Origin: Okeania sp. SIO3B5 | Lineage (GTDB): Bacteria > Cyanobacteriota > Cyanobacteriia > Cyanobacteriales > Microcoleaceae | Assembly: GCF_010692555.1 (NCBI RefSeq) | Contig: NZ_JAAHHG010000066.1 | Span: 1 to 32,788, forward strand | Direction of reading: 5' to 3' | Length of the DNA stretch: 32,788 nt | Part shown: positions 1 to 8,056 of the stretch, piece by piece | Layout: each line of letters opens with the position of its first letter | How positions within the stretch are numbered: the stretch's first letter is position 1 | Notes under the pieces: model-generated | Database searches by the model: none | Told to the model about the DNA's origin: nothing | Seen by the model: only the letters and a program-made list of their open reading frames with translations | Position numbers and translations under genes: made by a program

Positions 1-251
1 TTGCTGAATAAAGCTAAAAATCAGGATATATAAGGTAATGAAGCTTTTTATATTCAATTTATATCCTATGTTTATGGCTCTTATTTGCCTCAAAATACTG
101 AAGTTTTCTGCTGAAATTCACGAAAATTTCTTCACATAAAATGGCCGAAACCCTTGCCTGTGCCCCCATCTCCGCGTCCCCGCGTCTCCGCGTCCCCGCG
201 TCTCCGCGTCCCCGTGTCCTACCCCACCAACCAATTTATTCAGCAAACCCT
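1..251. repeat. Family-1 dispersed element, copy A (left end cut by window)
   Basis: The first bases read TTGCTGAATAAA and the right end reads TTTATTCAGCAAACCCTA, so the two ends are inverted copies of each other. The same ends recur at about 12000, 13607, 13825, 20151, 23144, 23319 and 28340. Between the conserved core and the right end lies a tandem array of GCGTCTCC/GCGTCCCC units. No coding potential is seen. The left terminus lies outside the window, so the total length is unknown. Confidence 0.7.
165..222. repeat. GC-rich short tandem repeat array
   Basis: Alternating heptamer-like units of the type GTCTCCGC and GTCCCCGC are repeated about six times. This matches the class of short tandemly repeated repetitive (STRR) sequences of cyanobacteria. 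It sits inside family-1 element copy A, where other copies carry different tandem arrays. Confidence 0.7.
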
Positions 252-384
252 ATATATGGTGGTTGTGCGTAAGTTTTGAAACTGTAAAAGGATTTTTCCT
301 GTGGAGTCGGTCAGGAAACAGGGTTGAAAAATGTCCGCGCCCAATTCTTGTAGTGCTATAAAATTGAGAATTATTTGACATCCT

Positions 385-405
385 CCCCGGCCTAAAGGCG
401 CGGGG
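385..405 (-). other. Right-end hairpin of the IS
   Basis: CCCCG and GCC pair with GGC and CGGGG around a TAAA loop, with one bulged G. In TnpB elements the right-end structure overlaps the guide (omega) RNA scaffold, so this hairpin may be its remnant. That role is from family knowledge and is not shown here. Confidence 0.6.
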
Positions 406-479
406 ATTCCTACCGAGCCGTAACTCCTCGGCGGGTTGACGTTTCACTGGCTGCTGCTACCTTGACGCTAGTCTTACGC

Positions 480-1621
480 TTACCTCCACGTCCGTTTAAT
501 GTCTCGGACTGCCCGCCCGCGACTAATATATTTATTGCTGCATTCTCGTCTAAGAACATGTTTTGCACCGCAGTTGAGGCACTCCCATTCTCGCACCTGA
601 AGGTCTAGCTTGCCACCTTTAAAGCCACAATTTGAGCAAATTTGAGAAGTAGGCTCAAGGGCGATTAATTACTCTAAAATCGCGACCATATTTTTCTGTT
701 TTTCCTTCTAGGAATGTTCTGAATTGTCTCCATCCTAAATCGGATATAGCCCTGGATAATTTACGGTTCTTAACCATACCAGAAACGTTGTTATACTTCT
801 AAAACAACTGTTTGGTTTTCACGAATTATTTTAGTGGATATTTTATGTAGAAAATCTGTCCTTGTATCTTTCAGTTTGGCATGGAACTTAGCAATTCTAA
901 CCCGTGCTTTTTCATATCTTTTAGAACCTTTAGTTTTATTAGATAATGACTTACTTAATTTTCTTAACTTCTTAATTCGTTTCTTAAGTGGTTTAGGAGC
1001 ATCAATTTTTGTACCGTCGCTCAATGTAGCAAAAGTAGAAATGCCTAAATCTATACCTACTGAATTATCAGTTTGAGGTAAGATTTCTGGTTGTATTTCT
1101 ACTACAAAACTTAAGAAATATCTATTAGCTGAATCTTTAATGACTGTTACTGATGATGGAAGAGCAGGTAACTCTCACAGGCGATACAATTTTCAGCTTT
1201 CCAATCTTAGCGTTGCTAGGAACTTTATGTTGACCAACTTTAAATCCTCACGAGTGTAAACCTAGCAGTTTGCTTTGACTTTCTAATGCATAAATTTCGG
1301 AGGTTTAATAGGTCTACCTTTTCTTTGACCTTTAGTCGATCTAAAAAAGTTTTGATAAGCCTGGTTTAAATCATTTAAAGATTGCTGCAATGGTATAGCA
1401 GAAACTTCTGATAACCATTCTCTATTTTCAGTTTTTTTAGCTTGAGTAATAAAAAGCTTTTGTAACTCAGAATTAATAGGTTTCTTTTCTCCTAATTTAT
1501 ACTTTTCTTGGCAAGAAGCTAGACTATCATTCCAAACTACACGGACCGAACCAAATAGCTTTGCTAATCGGTATTTTTGTCCCGGTGTTGGATAGATACG
1601 ATACTTAAATCTAGCTTTCAT
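480..1621 (-). pseudogene. tnpB: TnpB RNA-guided nuclease pseudogene (first type)
   Basis: The reading starts at 1621 (MKARFKYRIYPT...) and gives a normal TnpB N-terminus for about 112 residues. A stop then interrupts it at 1283, just after PPKFMH. Homology resumes in another frame around 1175. The RuvC-I motif GIDLG lies near 1060, and a basic helical region follows to about 791. Further shifts are needed to read FLEGKTEKYGRDF, the zinc finger (CSNCG...CLNCG, about 560-640), and the last catalytic part, where DENAAINI is in a different frame from the preceding cysteines. At least three frame changes are needed, so no active nuclease can be made. Intact TnpB is about 400 residues, and the sum of the pieces fits this. 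The left-end region upstream of the start is still present. Confidence 0.85.
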
Positions 1622-1683
1622 AATTTGACTCTTAAACTAACAACATGATAACATATTTATTGAAATCAAATCAACTAAAAAGT

Positions 1684-1699
1684 CGCCCGCTTATGGGCG
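1684..1699 (-). other. Left-end hairpin of the IS
   Basis: CGCCC (1684-1688) pairs with GGGCG (1695-1699) around a six-base loop. It lies about 60 bp upstream of the tnpB start and about 40 bp upstream of the ycf4 start on the other strand. This is the position of the left-end transposase-recognition hairpin in IS200/IS605 elements. Confidence 0.55.
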
Positions 1700-1738
1700 A
1701 GGCTTTAAACCCAAATTTTCGGTAAACATAGAAGATTT

Positions 1739-2302
1739 ATGACTACTCAAACTTTGATAGGCGATCACTTACTCCGTAAAGAAATTATAGGGTCTCGTCG
1801 TCTCAGTAATTACTTCTGGGCTGTAATTGTCAGTATGGGGGGTATTGGTTTCCTCTTATCAGGGATATCTAGCTATCTTAAAGTTAATCTATTATTTGTT
1901 GCTGACCCTAGCCAACTTAGTTTCTTACCCCAGGGAATAGCTATGGGATTTTATGGTGTGCTTGGTACCGTGTATGGACTCTTTTTGTGGTTAACTATTA
2001 TGTGGGACGTTGGTGGTGGCTACAATGAGTATAACCAAGAAAAAGGCCAGGTGATAATTTTTCGTTGGGGATTTCCCGGTAAGAACCGTAAAGTCGAATT
2101 TACTTGTTCTGTGGAAAATGTGCAATCTATTAAAGTAGATATTAAAGAAGGTCTCAATCCCCGTAGAGCTATATATCTTCGTCTCAAAGACAGTAGGCAA
2201 ATTCCTCTTACCCGTGTAGGTCAGCCATTGGCCTTGTCAACATTAGAAAATGAAGCGGCTCAACTGGCAAAGTTTCTTCAAGTTCCTTTAGAAGGACTGT
2301 AG
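1739..2302 (+). CDS. ycf4: Photosystem I assembly protein Ycf4
   Basis: This encodes a 187-residue thylakoid membrane protein that assists assembly of photosystem I. The length matches the family (about 185 residues). Two hydrophobic segments lie near residues 25-47 and 66-90, followed by a soluble domain with the family-typical stretches GGGYNEYN, FRWGFPGKNR and IPLTRVGQP. The ATG at 1739 begins MTTQTLIGDHLLRKEI and is the only sensible start. An IS left end lies within 20 bp of the start, and no Shine-Dalgarno sequence is obvious (GAAGAT is the nearest candidate). The promoter has therefore probably been changed by the IS insertion. Downstream is a purine-rich tandem repeat rather than a gene. 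The identification is firm. Confidence 0.95.
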   Translation: MTTQTLIGDHLLRKEIIGSRRLSNYFWAVIVSMGGIGFLLSGISSYLKVNLLFVADPSQLSFLPQGIAMGFYGVLGTVYGLFLWLTIMWDVGGGYNEYNQEKGQVIIFRWGFPGKNRKVEFTCSVENVQSIKVDIKEGLNPRRAIYLRLKDSRQIPLTRVGQPLALSTLENEAAQLAKFLQVPLEGL

Positions 2303-2345
2303 TAGAAGGAAGAAGGAAGAGGGAAGAAGGAAGAAGGAAGAAGGA
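2303..2345. repeat. GGAAGAA-type tandem repeat after ycf4; rest of spacer empty
   Basis: A run of GAAGGAA/GGAAGAA units begins directly after the ycf4 stop codon. The remaining spacer to 2698 holds no gene I can support. It does carry a dispersed motif (TGTCTGAGTTTT, 2357-2368) that recurs near 22804, and a block TGTCCGCGCCC...CTGCTATA (2380-2408) that resembles one at 331-359. Confidence 0.6.
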
Positions 2346-2698
2346 ACAGTCTTACTTTGTCTGAGTTTTAAACTTTTGAACTGTCCGCGCCCTTTTCTTC
2401 GACTGCTATATAGTACCAACGATCAAACAAGGAATTGGAAAATGATGACTAAAATTAGCTATTTTCCCATCCTAGAAGCTACCTATACCTATCATTTTTT
2501 TCCTTTATTTCTTCTTTCTTTACTCTTGTGGCATGACTAGACCGCGCTTTGTATAAGTTATTTAGATTTTAGACTTAACTTGGGATGATTCAGAATTTCC
2601 AGATTACTAGGGATAGGTACTCTTGCTGCCTTTGAAAGAGTGCAGGAAAAATCTATAAAATCAATATTGAATGTCTAAAGTTCACGATAATAATTTTA

Positions 2699-3457
2699 GT
2701 GAAAATGCAAAGAAAAATCAGTCAGTTGTTATTGTCATTAATCATAGTAGTAACTTTGTTAGTAACAGGGTGTACTGCCACCTCTGTTCCTAATACAGAA
2801 GTTTCGACCCTATCAAGTCAAACAACATTAGATGCTAAGTACAGCAGTTTACCTCAGCTAAATGGTAAAGCAACAGTAGTAATGACTGTGAATTCCTCTC
2901 CTATTACCATAGAAGTCGATGGTACAAATGCTCCGGTCACAGCAGGTAACTTTATCGATTTAGTTCAAAAAGGGGTTTATGATGGGTTAGTATTTCACCG
3001 AGTAGTGCGCGAACCTCAACCTTTTGTAGTTCAGGGTGGCGATCCTCAAAGTAAAAACCTCAATATCCCCTTAAATAATTTAGGTACAGGAGGTTTTATA
3101 GACCCCACAACTTCTAGTGAACGTTACATTCCTCTGGAAATTAAACCTCAAGATGCTTCTGAACCTGTTTACAGTAACACTTTAGAAGAAGCTGGTATTG
3201 CACAACCACCTGTTTTATCTCATACAAGAGGAGCTGTAGCAATGGCTCGGTCTCAATTTCCTGACTCTGCTTCATCCCAATTTTATTTTACTTTAACTGA
3301 CCTGCCATTCTTGAATGGTAACTATGCGGTATTTGGTTATGTGACACAAGGGATGAAAGAAGTGGTTGATAATATTGAAGCTGGCGATCGCATTGAGTCA
3401 GCTAAAGTTGTTGAAGGTCTGGAAAATTTAACCATACCTAATAGCAGCGAATCTTAA
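2699..3457 (+). CDS. Lipoprotein cyclophilin-type peptidyl-prolyl isomerase
   Basis: This is a cis-trans prolyl isomerase of the cyclophilin fold, predicted to be exported and lipid-anchored. Residues 8-25 form a signal peptide ending in the lipobox LVTGC (Cys25). The isomerase domain runs from about residue 50 to the end. Recognisable blocks are [36 protein letters not shown] and [19 protein letters not shown], which include the catalytic Arg of the FHR motif and the Phe/Gln of the active site. The start could be GTG 2699 or ATG 2705; both give the same signal peptide. The gene is monocistronic, with long spacers either side. In cyanobacteria and chloroplasts such proteins act in the thylakoid lumen or periplasm; the exact client is unknown. 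Confidence 0.9.
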   Translation: MKMQRKISQLLLSLIIVVTLLVTGCTATSVPNTEVSTLSSQTTLDAKYSSLPQLNGKATVVMTVNSSPITIEVDGTNAPVTAGNFIDLVQKGVYDGLVFHRVVREPQPFVVQGGDPQSKNLNIPLNNLGTGGFIDPTTSSERYIPLEIKPQDASEPVYSNTLEEAGIAQPPVLSHTRGAVAMARSQFPDSASSQFYFTLTDLPFLNGNYAVFGYVTQGMKEVVDNIEAGDRIESAKVVEGLENLTIPNSSES

Positions 3458-3471
3458 TGAAGTCAGAAGTC

Positions 3472-3600
3472 ATATCATGTCCGGTTGAATAGTTAGATTT
3501 TGGTGTACAGAAGGCAGGAGGCAGGAGGCAGGAGGCAGAAGGTTTTCTCAAGAGTGTCACCTTAATTTTATACACGCTCCGATGCTATCGGACATGATAT
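3472..3600. mobile_element. MITE-like element, 129 bp
   Basis: The left end ATATCATGTCCG and right end CGGACATGATAT are perfect inverted repeats. They are flanked by CAGAAGTC (3464-3471) and CAGAAGTT (3601-3608), a near-perfect 8-bp direct repeat that looks like a target duplication. Inside is a tandem GGCAGGA repeat (about 3511-3540). There is no coding capacity. Confidence 0.65.
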
Positions 3601-3640
3601 CAGAAGTTAACCTACCCCTCGCCCCTCCCCCTCCCAGGAG

Positions 3641-3859
3641 CAGGGCTGTTTCATTCTCGATAGACACGGGGACACGGAGACACACCAGACACGGGGATAG
3701 AGGCTTTTAAACGACGTTGAACCAAATATTCTCTCAGAGCTTAAAAACGCGTACTTTGCTGAAAAATCGGCAAATTTTGGTAAATTTCTCTATTCTCCTA
3801 TCCCCATTACTCCCATTCTCCCGCTCATCGTTAACTTGCGATACTTTGAAACAGCCCTG
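3641..3859. mobile_element. MITE-like element, 219 bp, inserted in a palindromic repeat
   Basis: The ends CAGGGCTGTTTCA and TGAAACAGCCCTG are perfect 13-bp inverted repeats. The element is bracketed by CTCCCAGGAG at 3631-3640 and again at 3860-3869, an exact 10-bp direct repeat. Removing the element and one copy restores a pyrimidine-rich repeat that also occurs near 23490 and, in related form, near 32620. A 10-bp duplication would fit an IS4-like transposase acting in trans; this is inference. Confidence 0.8.
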
Positions 3860-3957
3860 CTCCCAGGAGGGGAAGTAGGAGATTTGAGCTTCGCTCCAAA
3901 AATATTTCGCCAATCAAGGCAGGGTTTTAGACTCATATTATTTTGATAACTTAAATT

Positions 3958-5106
3958 GTGGAAGTTGTAGTTACGGGTATCGGTCTCTCTTCTGCCTTGG
4001 GGAACCTCGATAGAAGTTGGAAAAAACTGTTGGAGGGTAAGTCTGCTATTGAGTTACATCAACCTTTTGCAGAGTTACCTCCCCTACCTTTGGGTTTAAT
4101 AAATTTTCAGCCTGTTAATTTAACTCAGTTAACCAAGGAAGTTGTAGAAACTGCTGTCAAATCTTCAGGTTTAAAACTGCCCCTACCTGAATGTGGTGTA
4201 GTCATCGGTTCTAGTCGTGGCTATCAAGGAATGCTGGAAAAATTGGCAAAAAAGCAGCTTATTGGAGATGATCGGCAAAACGATCTGGAAAAAGATGACA
4301 CTTCATTTATTAATTTGTTACCCCATCAACCTGCTATTTTTGCTGCGAGTCAGATAGGTACAAAGGGCACTGTGCTAGCTCCGATGGCTGCTTGTGCTAC
4401 AGGAATATGGGCGATCGCTCGTGCTGTGGAGTTAATAGAAACTGGTCAATGTCAACAGGCGATCGCTGGTGCTGTGGAATCTCCTATTACACCTCTGAGT
4501 ATAGCAGGATTTAGAAAAATGGGAGCTTTGGCTCAAACAGGTGCTTATCCTTTTGACCGCAGTCGGGAGGGGTTAGTTTTGGGGGAAGGAGCTGCTGTTT
4601 TGGTATTGGAGTCTGCTGAATTTGCACGGCAAAGATCGGCTAAAATTTATGGTCAAATTCGGGGTTTTGGTTTGACAAATGATGCAATTTATGGTAACGC
4701 GCCGGATTTGAGTGGCAAAAGTGCAATGTTAGCGATCGCTCAATGTTTGGAAAGAAGCGGTTTATCTGCTGAAGATATTGACTATGTTCATGCTCATGGA
4801 ACGGCAACTCAATTAAATGATCGTCATGAAGCTAATTTAATTCAGCAAATTTTTCCTCAGAAAGTGGCAGTTAGTTCGACAAAGGGAGCGACAGGCCATA
4901 CATTGGGGGCGTCTGGAGCATTGGGTGCAGCATTTTGTTTGATGGCGATGGAACATCAGATTTTACCTCCCTGTGTGGGATTAAATGAGGCAGAATTTGA
5001 TTTAGATTTGGTTAGGTATGCTCGTGAGTGTCAGGTGGAAAATGTTTTATGTTTGAGTTTTGGGTTTGGTGGGCAAAATGCGGCGTTGGTGTTGGGTAGG
5101 GTATAA
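3958..5106 (+). CDS. Beta-ketoacyl-ACP synthase, FabF-like
   Basis: This is a thiolase-fold condensing enzyme that elongates acyl chains by decarboxylative condensation with malonyl-ACP. The 382 residues are slightly short of a typical FabF (about 410). The catalytic triad is visible: Cys146 in MAACATGIWA, His280 in HAHGTATQLND and His314 in GATGHTLGASG, with Lys309 in SSTKG. The GTG at 3958 gives the normal N-terminus (MEVVVTGIGL). The protein lacks the cyanobacterial main FabF's usual N-terminal length. It may therefore be a second, accessory KAS rather than the housekeeping one, but the motifs do not separate these. There is no acp or other fatty acid gene beside it. The upstream spacer (3458-3957) is filled by two MITEs, so its promoter should lie in the last 90 bp. 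Confidence 0.92.
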   Translation: MEVVVTGIGLSSALGNLDRSWKKLLEGKSAIELHQPFAELPPLPLGLINFQPVNLTQLTKEVVETAVKSSGLKLPLPECGVVIGSSRGYQGMLEKLAKKQLIGDDRQNDLEKDDTSFINLLPHQPAIFAASQIGTKGTVLAPMAACATGIWAIARAVELIETGQCQQAIAGAVESPITPLSIAGFRKMGALAQTGAYPFDRSREGLVLGEGAAVLVLESAEFARQRSAKIYGQIRGFGLTNDAIYGNAPDLSGKSAMLAIAQCLERSGLSAEDIDYVHAHGTATQLNDRHEANLIQQIFPQKVAVSSTKGATGHTLGASGALGAAFCLMAMEHQILPPCVGLNEAEFDLDLVRYARECQVENVLCLSFGFGGQNAALVLGRV

Positions 5107-5126
5107 TATCATGGCTGAATAAACAC

Positions 5127-5173
5127 TAAATGTAAAGTCATTGCGACTGGAACGGAGTGGAAGGAAGCAATCT
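5127..5173. repeat. Short dispersed repeat downstream of the KAS gene
   Basis: The segment around CATTGCGACTGGAACG and GGAAGCAATCTC has the look of a widespread bacterial interspersed repeat (CATTGCGA...GAACGGAGTGGA...GAAGCAATC). ATTGC at the left and GCAAT at the right can pair. Recognition is from memory of the pattern; only one copy is present in the window. Confidence 0.4.
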
Positions 5174-5229
5174 CTTATATTTTAGATATTTCTCCTATTT
5201 ATTCTTAATGATAACTATTCAACCAGACA

Positions 5230-5334
5230 TACAGCGCTTTCCGTTGTTATGAGGTACACTCGCGCGGGCAAGATGCCCGCACTACAATATTTTCACGATT
5301 TATCCTGTACATCATTTGCCCGAAATCTGCTGTA
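5230..5334. mobile_element. MITE-like element with TA ends
   Basis: The left end TACAGCGCTTTCC...ATGAGGTACA is similar to the reverse complement of the right end, TACAGCAGATTTCGG...ATGATGTACA. Both begin at TA, as expected for IS630/Tc1-type elements. In the middle sits a separate hairpin (GCGGGCAAGATGCCCGC). There is no coding capacity. Confidence 0.55.
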
Positions 5335-5369
5335 ATATGAGCGATCGCTTTAGGATACTGATAACTGAA

Positions 5370-5713
5370 ATGACTGAATTTGAAGAATTAGATATTGTGG
5401 CATTAACTGAGGATAGACAAACGACTCATTTTGAAACAGGAGAATCTATTATTCTATAGCAATGAGCGCTCAGGTATTTACAATGTCCAGCTAAAAGTGC
5501 AGTCTAGAAGGGGCATACAAAAAATAATGTGTAAATATGCCAGCGCACATTGCTATATATAGAGGACAAGTAGGAACAATTGTTATGGAATACGATAATA
5601 ATGTTTTTGAAGTAGATTTTTCTGATAATGATGGAACGACTTATGCAATGGAAACTATTCCAAGTAATCAAATAATGCGATTACATTATGAATTAGTAGA
5701 AGTTATTGCTTAA
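5370..5713 (+). pseudogene. DUF4926 gene interrupted by a MITE
   Basis: The reading starts at ATG 5370 (MTEFEELDIVALTEDRQ) and continues to GESIIL at 5456. A 99-bp element plus a duplicated TA then follows. Joining base 5456 to base 5558 restores one open frame (IILYRGQVGTIVMEY) that runs to the stop at 5711-5713. The restored protein has 80 residues, the usual length for DUF4926, a small family often found beside toxin-like genes. As it stands, the ORF hits a stop inside the element just after IIL. A second, shorter piece of the same gene lies at 8281-8409. The function of DUF4926 is not established. Confidence 0.85.
5457..5555. mobile_element. 99-bp MITE (copy 1)
   Basis: The ends TAGCAATGAGCGCTC and the reverse complement of GCGCACATTGCTA are inverted repeats. 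TA lies directly outside both ends (5455-5456 and 5556-5557), so the target duplication is TA, as for IS630/Tc1 elements. A second copy of exactly the same length is at 6649-6747, about 90 percent alike by eye. No transposase for it is in the window. Confidence 0.85.
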
Positions 5714-5749
5714 TCCTCGAAAATTTTTAGCTATTAATTATTCTCAATC

Positions 5750-5778
5750 GGTATCAGATTTAAGTCTTTTCTGATACC
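5750..5778. terminator. Hairpin between converging DUF4926 and vapBC genes
   Basis: GGTATCAGA (5750-5758) pairs perfectly with TCTGATACC (5770-5778) around an 11-base loop. It lies 36 bp past the DUF4926 stop and is followed by a weak T-rich stretch. It could terminate transcription, but there is no strong T-run. A second hairpin (ATGGGTG/CACCCAT, 5801-5823) follows. The 5824-5948 stretch holds nothing else I can name. Confidence 0.35.
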
Positions 5779-5948
5779 TTTAAACTCTAATAATTATCTA
5801 ATGGGTGGGTTTTTCTCACCCATAAAACTAACAAAAATTAATTACGCACCAACAGCTTTTTTGGCAGAATACATAACTTCTAAATAAATCTCGGCTACCA
5901 GGTTCTCTCGGAGGGAAACTTATCTTCAAATTAACTTTGATGGCATCT

Positions 5949-6368
5949 TTATTCAACAAACCAGTTTTCTAGTTTTAGATATTCAAAATTTTCAAAGTCA
6001 GCTATATTGTTAGTGACTAAAATTAGGTTGTTAGTGGCAGCAATAGAGGCAATTTGACCATCAATAAAACTAGCAGTTTCACCGATCTTAGATCATCTAT
6101 TTCTCTCTTTTGCATGGTATTGTGCCGATTTTAAATCATAATCAAATACAGGGATATTTAAAATCATATCGTTAATATATTCCTCAAAAAAATTACGTCT
6201 CTTTGATTCTGGTAAACGCCAGCAACCATATAAAAATTCGTGAATGACTACTGTAGCTGTACAAATTTGTAATTTATTTATCCTCAATTTATTCACAACT
6301 TGGGGATGAGGAGAAGGGCGCATAGATTCAGAAATTATATTAGTGTCTAGCAAATAATTTAAACTCAT
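5949..6368 (-). pseudogene. vapC: VapC-type PIN-domain toxin with one in-frame nonsense codon
   Basis: This would be a PIN-domain ribonuclease toxin. The reading from 6368 begins MSLNYLLDTNIISE, with the first catalytic Asp in LLDTN and a conserved Glu in IHEFLYG. A TGA at 6093-6095 (codon 92) ends the ORF. The same frame then continues without any shift through SKIGETASFIDGQIASIAA, LVTNNIADFENF and LENWFVE to a TAA at 5949. It carries the third and fourth acidic residues (FIDGQ and IADF). The full length of 139 codons is normal for VapC. The start overlaps the antitoxin gene by 4 bp (ATGA). The truncated product lacks half of the active site and should be inactive unless TGA is read through. 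Confidence 0.88.
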
Positions 6369-6586
6369 AAATCAACCTCTCTCCCTGGAGACTTATCCCG
6401 TAAGTTATCAAAAGTATTATCATCAAAAATAATTCCTTCTTGTTCTATTTTGGCCCGAAATTTTTGATAGGCTGACCAAAAATCATTAACTTCTTTAATT
6501 TCTATTAAAATTTCTTTGTTATCTGGTAAATTTACTTCCTCTAATAACTCAATAATTTTGCCTTTTTTAATTCCTTTTACTAACAT
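6365..6586 (-). CDS. vapB: VapB-like antitoxin
   Basis: This 73-residue protein lies directly upstream of vapC, overlapping it by 4 bp, which is the standard antitoxin-toxin order. The N-terminal MLVKGIKKGKIIELLEEV resembles a small beta-strand DNA-binding/dimerisation arm. The C-terminal half (WSAYQKFRAKIEQEG...) is the kind of flexible helix that wraps the toxin. The gene is intact, although the partner toxin is broken, so it may persist as an orphan antitoxin. The family assignment rests mainly on the pairing, since antitoxin sequences diverge rapidly. Confidence 0.75.
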   Translation of the reverse strand: MLVKGIKKGKIIELLEEVNLPDNKEILIEIKEVNDFWSAYQKFRAKIEQEGIIFDDNTFDNLRDKSPGREVDL

Positions 6587-6648
6587 AAAATTAATTCCTT
6601 AAATATATGTTGCTTTTGATCTTGATACTTATCAGAATTTTTCAATTA

Positions 6649-6747
6649 TAGCAATGAGCGTTCAGGTATTTACGAGGCACAGCTCAAAGTACATTCTAGA
6701 AAAGGTGTACAAAAAATAATGTGTAAATATGCCAGCGCATATTGCTA
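6649..6747. mobile_element. 99-bp MITE (copy 2)
   Basis: This is the second copy of the element that splits the DUF4926 gene. It has the same length, the same ends (TAGCAATGAGCG and the reverse complement of GCGCATATTGCTA) and TA on both sides (6647-6648, 6748-6749). It lies between vapB and the first Uma2 gene and does not break a recognisable ORF. Confidence 0.85.
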
Positions 6748-6822
6748 TATCTTTCAAATCAGACTAAATTTAATTAACTATTAATCCTAAAAAAAGCCAG
6801 TTAGTGGAGGAATAATATCTTG

Positions 6823-8056
6823 CATAGGATTATTTTCAAGGAGTTAATAATGGCTGTAGAATTATTGCGACAACTATTTACTGTAGATCAGTATTATAAA
6901 ATGCAAGATGCAGGAGTATTTACTGGAAATGAACGAGTAGAACTAATCAGAGGAGAAATTATCAAAATGTCCCCTATGGGTATTCGTCACTCAGCTTGTG
7001 TGAAACGTCTTGCCGAACTTTTCATTTTGCGTTTAGCACAGACTATTACTGTGGGAATTCAAGATTCTGTAAGATTGAATAATACTTCTGAACCACAACC
7101 AGATATCAGTTTGTTGCAACGACGATCGGATTTTTATGAGACTCAACAACCTCAACCAGAAAATGTATTTCTCCTCATAGAAGTTTCAGATACAACTATT
7201 AAATATGACCGAGAAATAAAAATTCCTTTATATGCTGAGAATAATATTGTTGAAGTTTGGTTGGTAAATTTGACTGAAGAATGTCTGGAAGTTTACCGAC
7301 AACCTACTGCGAATGGTTATGAAATTGTGCAGACTTTTCAAAGGGGTGAAACTTTGACTATTCAAGCTTTGCCTAATGTGACTTTTACTGTTGATGAAAT
7401 ATTGGGAGATTAACAGAAATTTTTAATTAGAATATTTAGAATAAATATAATTTTTCAACCCATACAAATTCATAGGATTATTTTCAAGGAGTTAATAATG
7501 GCTGTAGAATTATTGCGACAACTATTTACTGTAGATCAGTATTATAAAATGCAAGATGCAGGAGTATTTACTGGAAATGAACGAGTAGAACTAATCAGAG
7601 GAGAAATTATCAAAATGTCCCCTATGGGTATTCGTCACTCAGCTTGTGTGAAACGTCTTGCCGAACTTTTCATTTTGCGTTTAGCACAGACTATTACTGT
7701 GGGAATTCAAGATTCTGTAAGATTGAATAATACTTCTGAACCACAACCAGATATCAGTTTGTTGCAACGACGATCGGATTTTTATGAGACTCAACAACCT
7801 CAACCAGAAAATGTATTTCTCCTCATAGAAGTTTCAGATACAACTATTAAATATGACCGAGAAATAAAAATTCCTTTATATGCTGAGAATAATATTGTTG
7901 AAGTTTGGTTGGTAAATTTGACTGAAGAATGTCTGGAAGTTTACCGACAACCTACTGCGAATGGTTATGAAATTGTGCAGACTTTTCAAAGGGGTGAAAC
8001 TTTGACTATTCAAGCTTTGCCTAATGTGACTTTTACTGTTGATGAAATATTGGGAG
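6823..8056 (+). repeat. Direct tandem duplication of a 586-bp unit (6823-7408 and 7471-8056)
   Basis: The unit starts 27 bp before the Uma2 start codon, includes the ribosome-binding site, and ends within the last codons of the gene. By eye the two copies are identical base for base. They are separated by 62 bp. Identity stops abruptly at GGGAG, after which copy 1 continues GATTAA and copy 2 continues GCAGACACGG. This indicates a very recent duplication or gene conversion. Confidence 0.88.
6850..7413 (+). CDS. Uma2-family endonuclease-like protein, tandem copy 1
   Basis: The Uma2 family (DUF820) has a PD-(D/E)XK restriction-endonuclease fold and is greatly expanded in cyanobacteria; its cellular role is unknown. 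The 187 residues from ATG 6850 are a normal length. The expected core is present: RGEIIKMSPMG near the N-terminus, PDISLL with the catalytic Asp, FLLIEVSDTTIKYDRE with the Glu and downstream Asp/Arg, and YAENNIVEVWLVN. A clear ribosome-binding site, AAGGAG, lies 6 bp before ATG 6850, which decides against the upstream TTG at 6820. An apparently identical copy follows 648 bp downstream. This copy ends ILGD, the same ending as the decayed third copy at 15608-16184, so this is probably the original C-terminus. Confidence 0.9.
   Translation: MAVELLRQLFTVDQYYKMQDAGVFTGNERVELIRGEIIKMSPMGIRHSACVKRLAELFILRLAQTITVGIQDSVRLNNTSEPQPDISLLQRRSDFYETQQPQPENVFLLIEVSDTTIKYDREIKIPLYAENNIVEVWLVNLTEECLEVYRQPTANGYEIVQTFQRGETLTIQALPNVTFTVDEILGD

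Larger units (their letters stand above)
375..1722 (-). mobile_element. TnpB-only IS200/IS605-type insertion sequence, decayed
   Basis: A single degenerate tnpB on the minus strand is flanked by hairpins expected at the ends of this class: one at 385-405 past the 3' end and one at 1684-1699 before the 5' end. No tnpA is present, as in IS1341-like elements. The element ends about 17 bp before the ycf4 start codon, so it has probably replaced or altered the native ycf4 upstream region. Boundaries are approximate because no clear target-site rule could be applied. Confidence 0.75.

Noticed and set aside
250-447. Minus-strand ORF of 65 codons at the IS right end
   Set aside because: It reads through the right-end hairpin and flanking repeat; translation of IS end sequence, not a gene.
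2442-2540. 32-codon hydrophobic ORF (MMTKISYFPILEATYTYHFF...) that might be a small photosystem subunit near ycf4
   Set aside because: The sequence does not match any small Psa or Psb subunit I know, lacks a ribosome-binding site, and lies in repeat-rich spacer.
5801-5823. ATGGGTG/CACCCAT hairpin as a strong terminator
   Set aside because: The T-run lies in the loop rather than after the stem, so it is not a typical intrinsic terminator in either direction.
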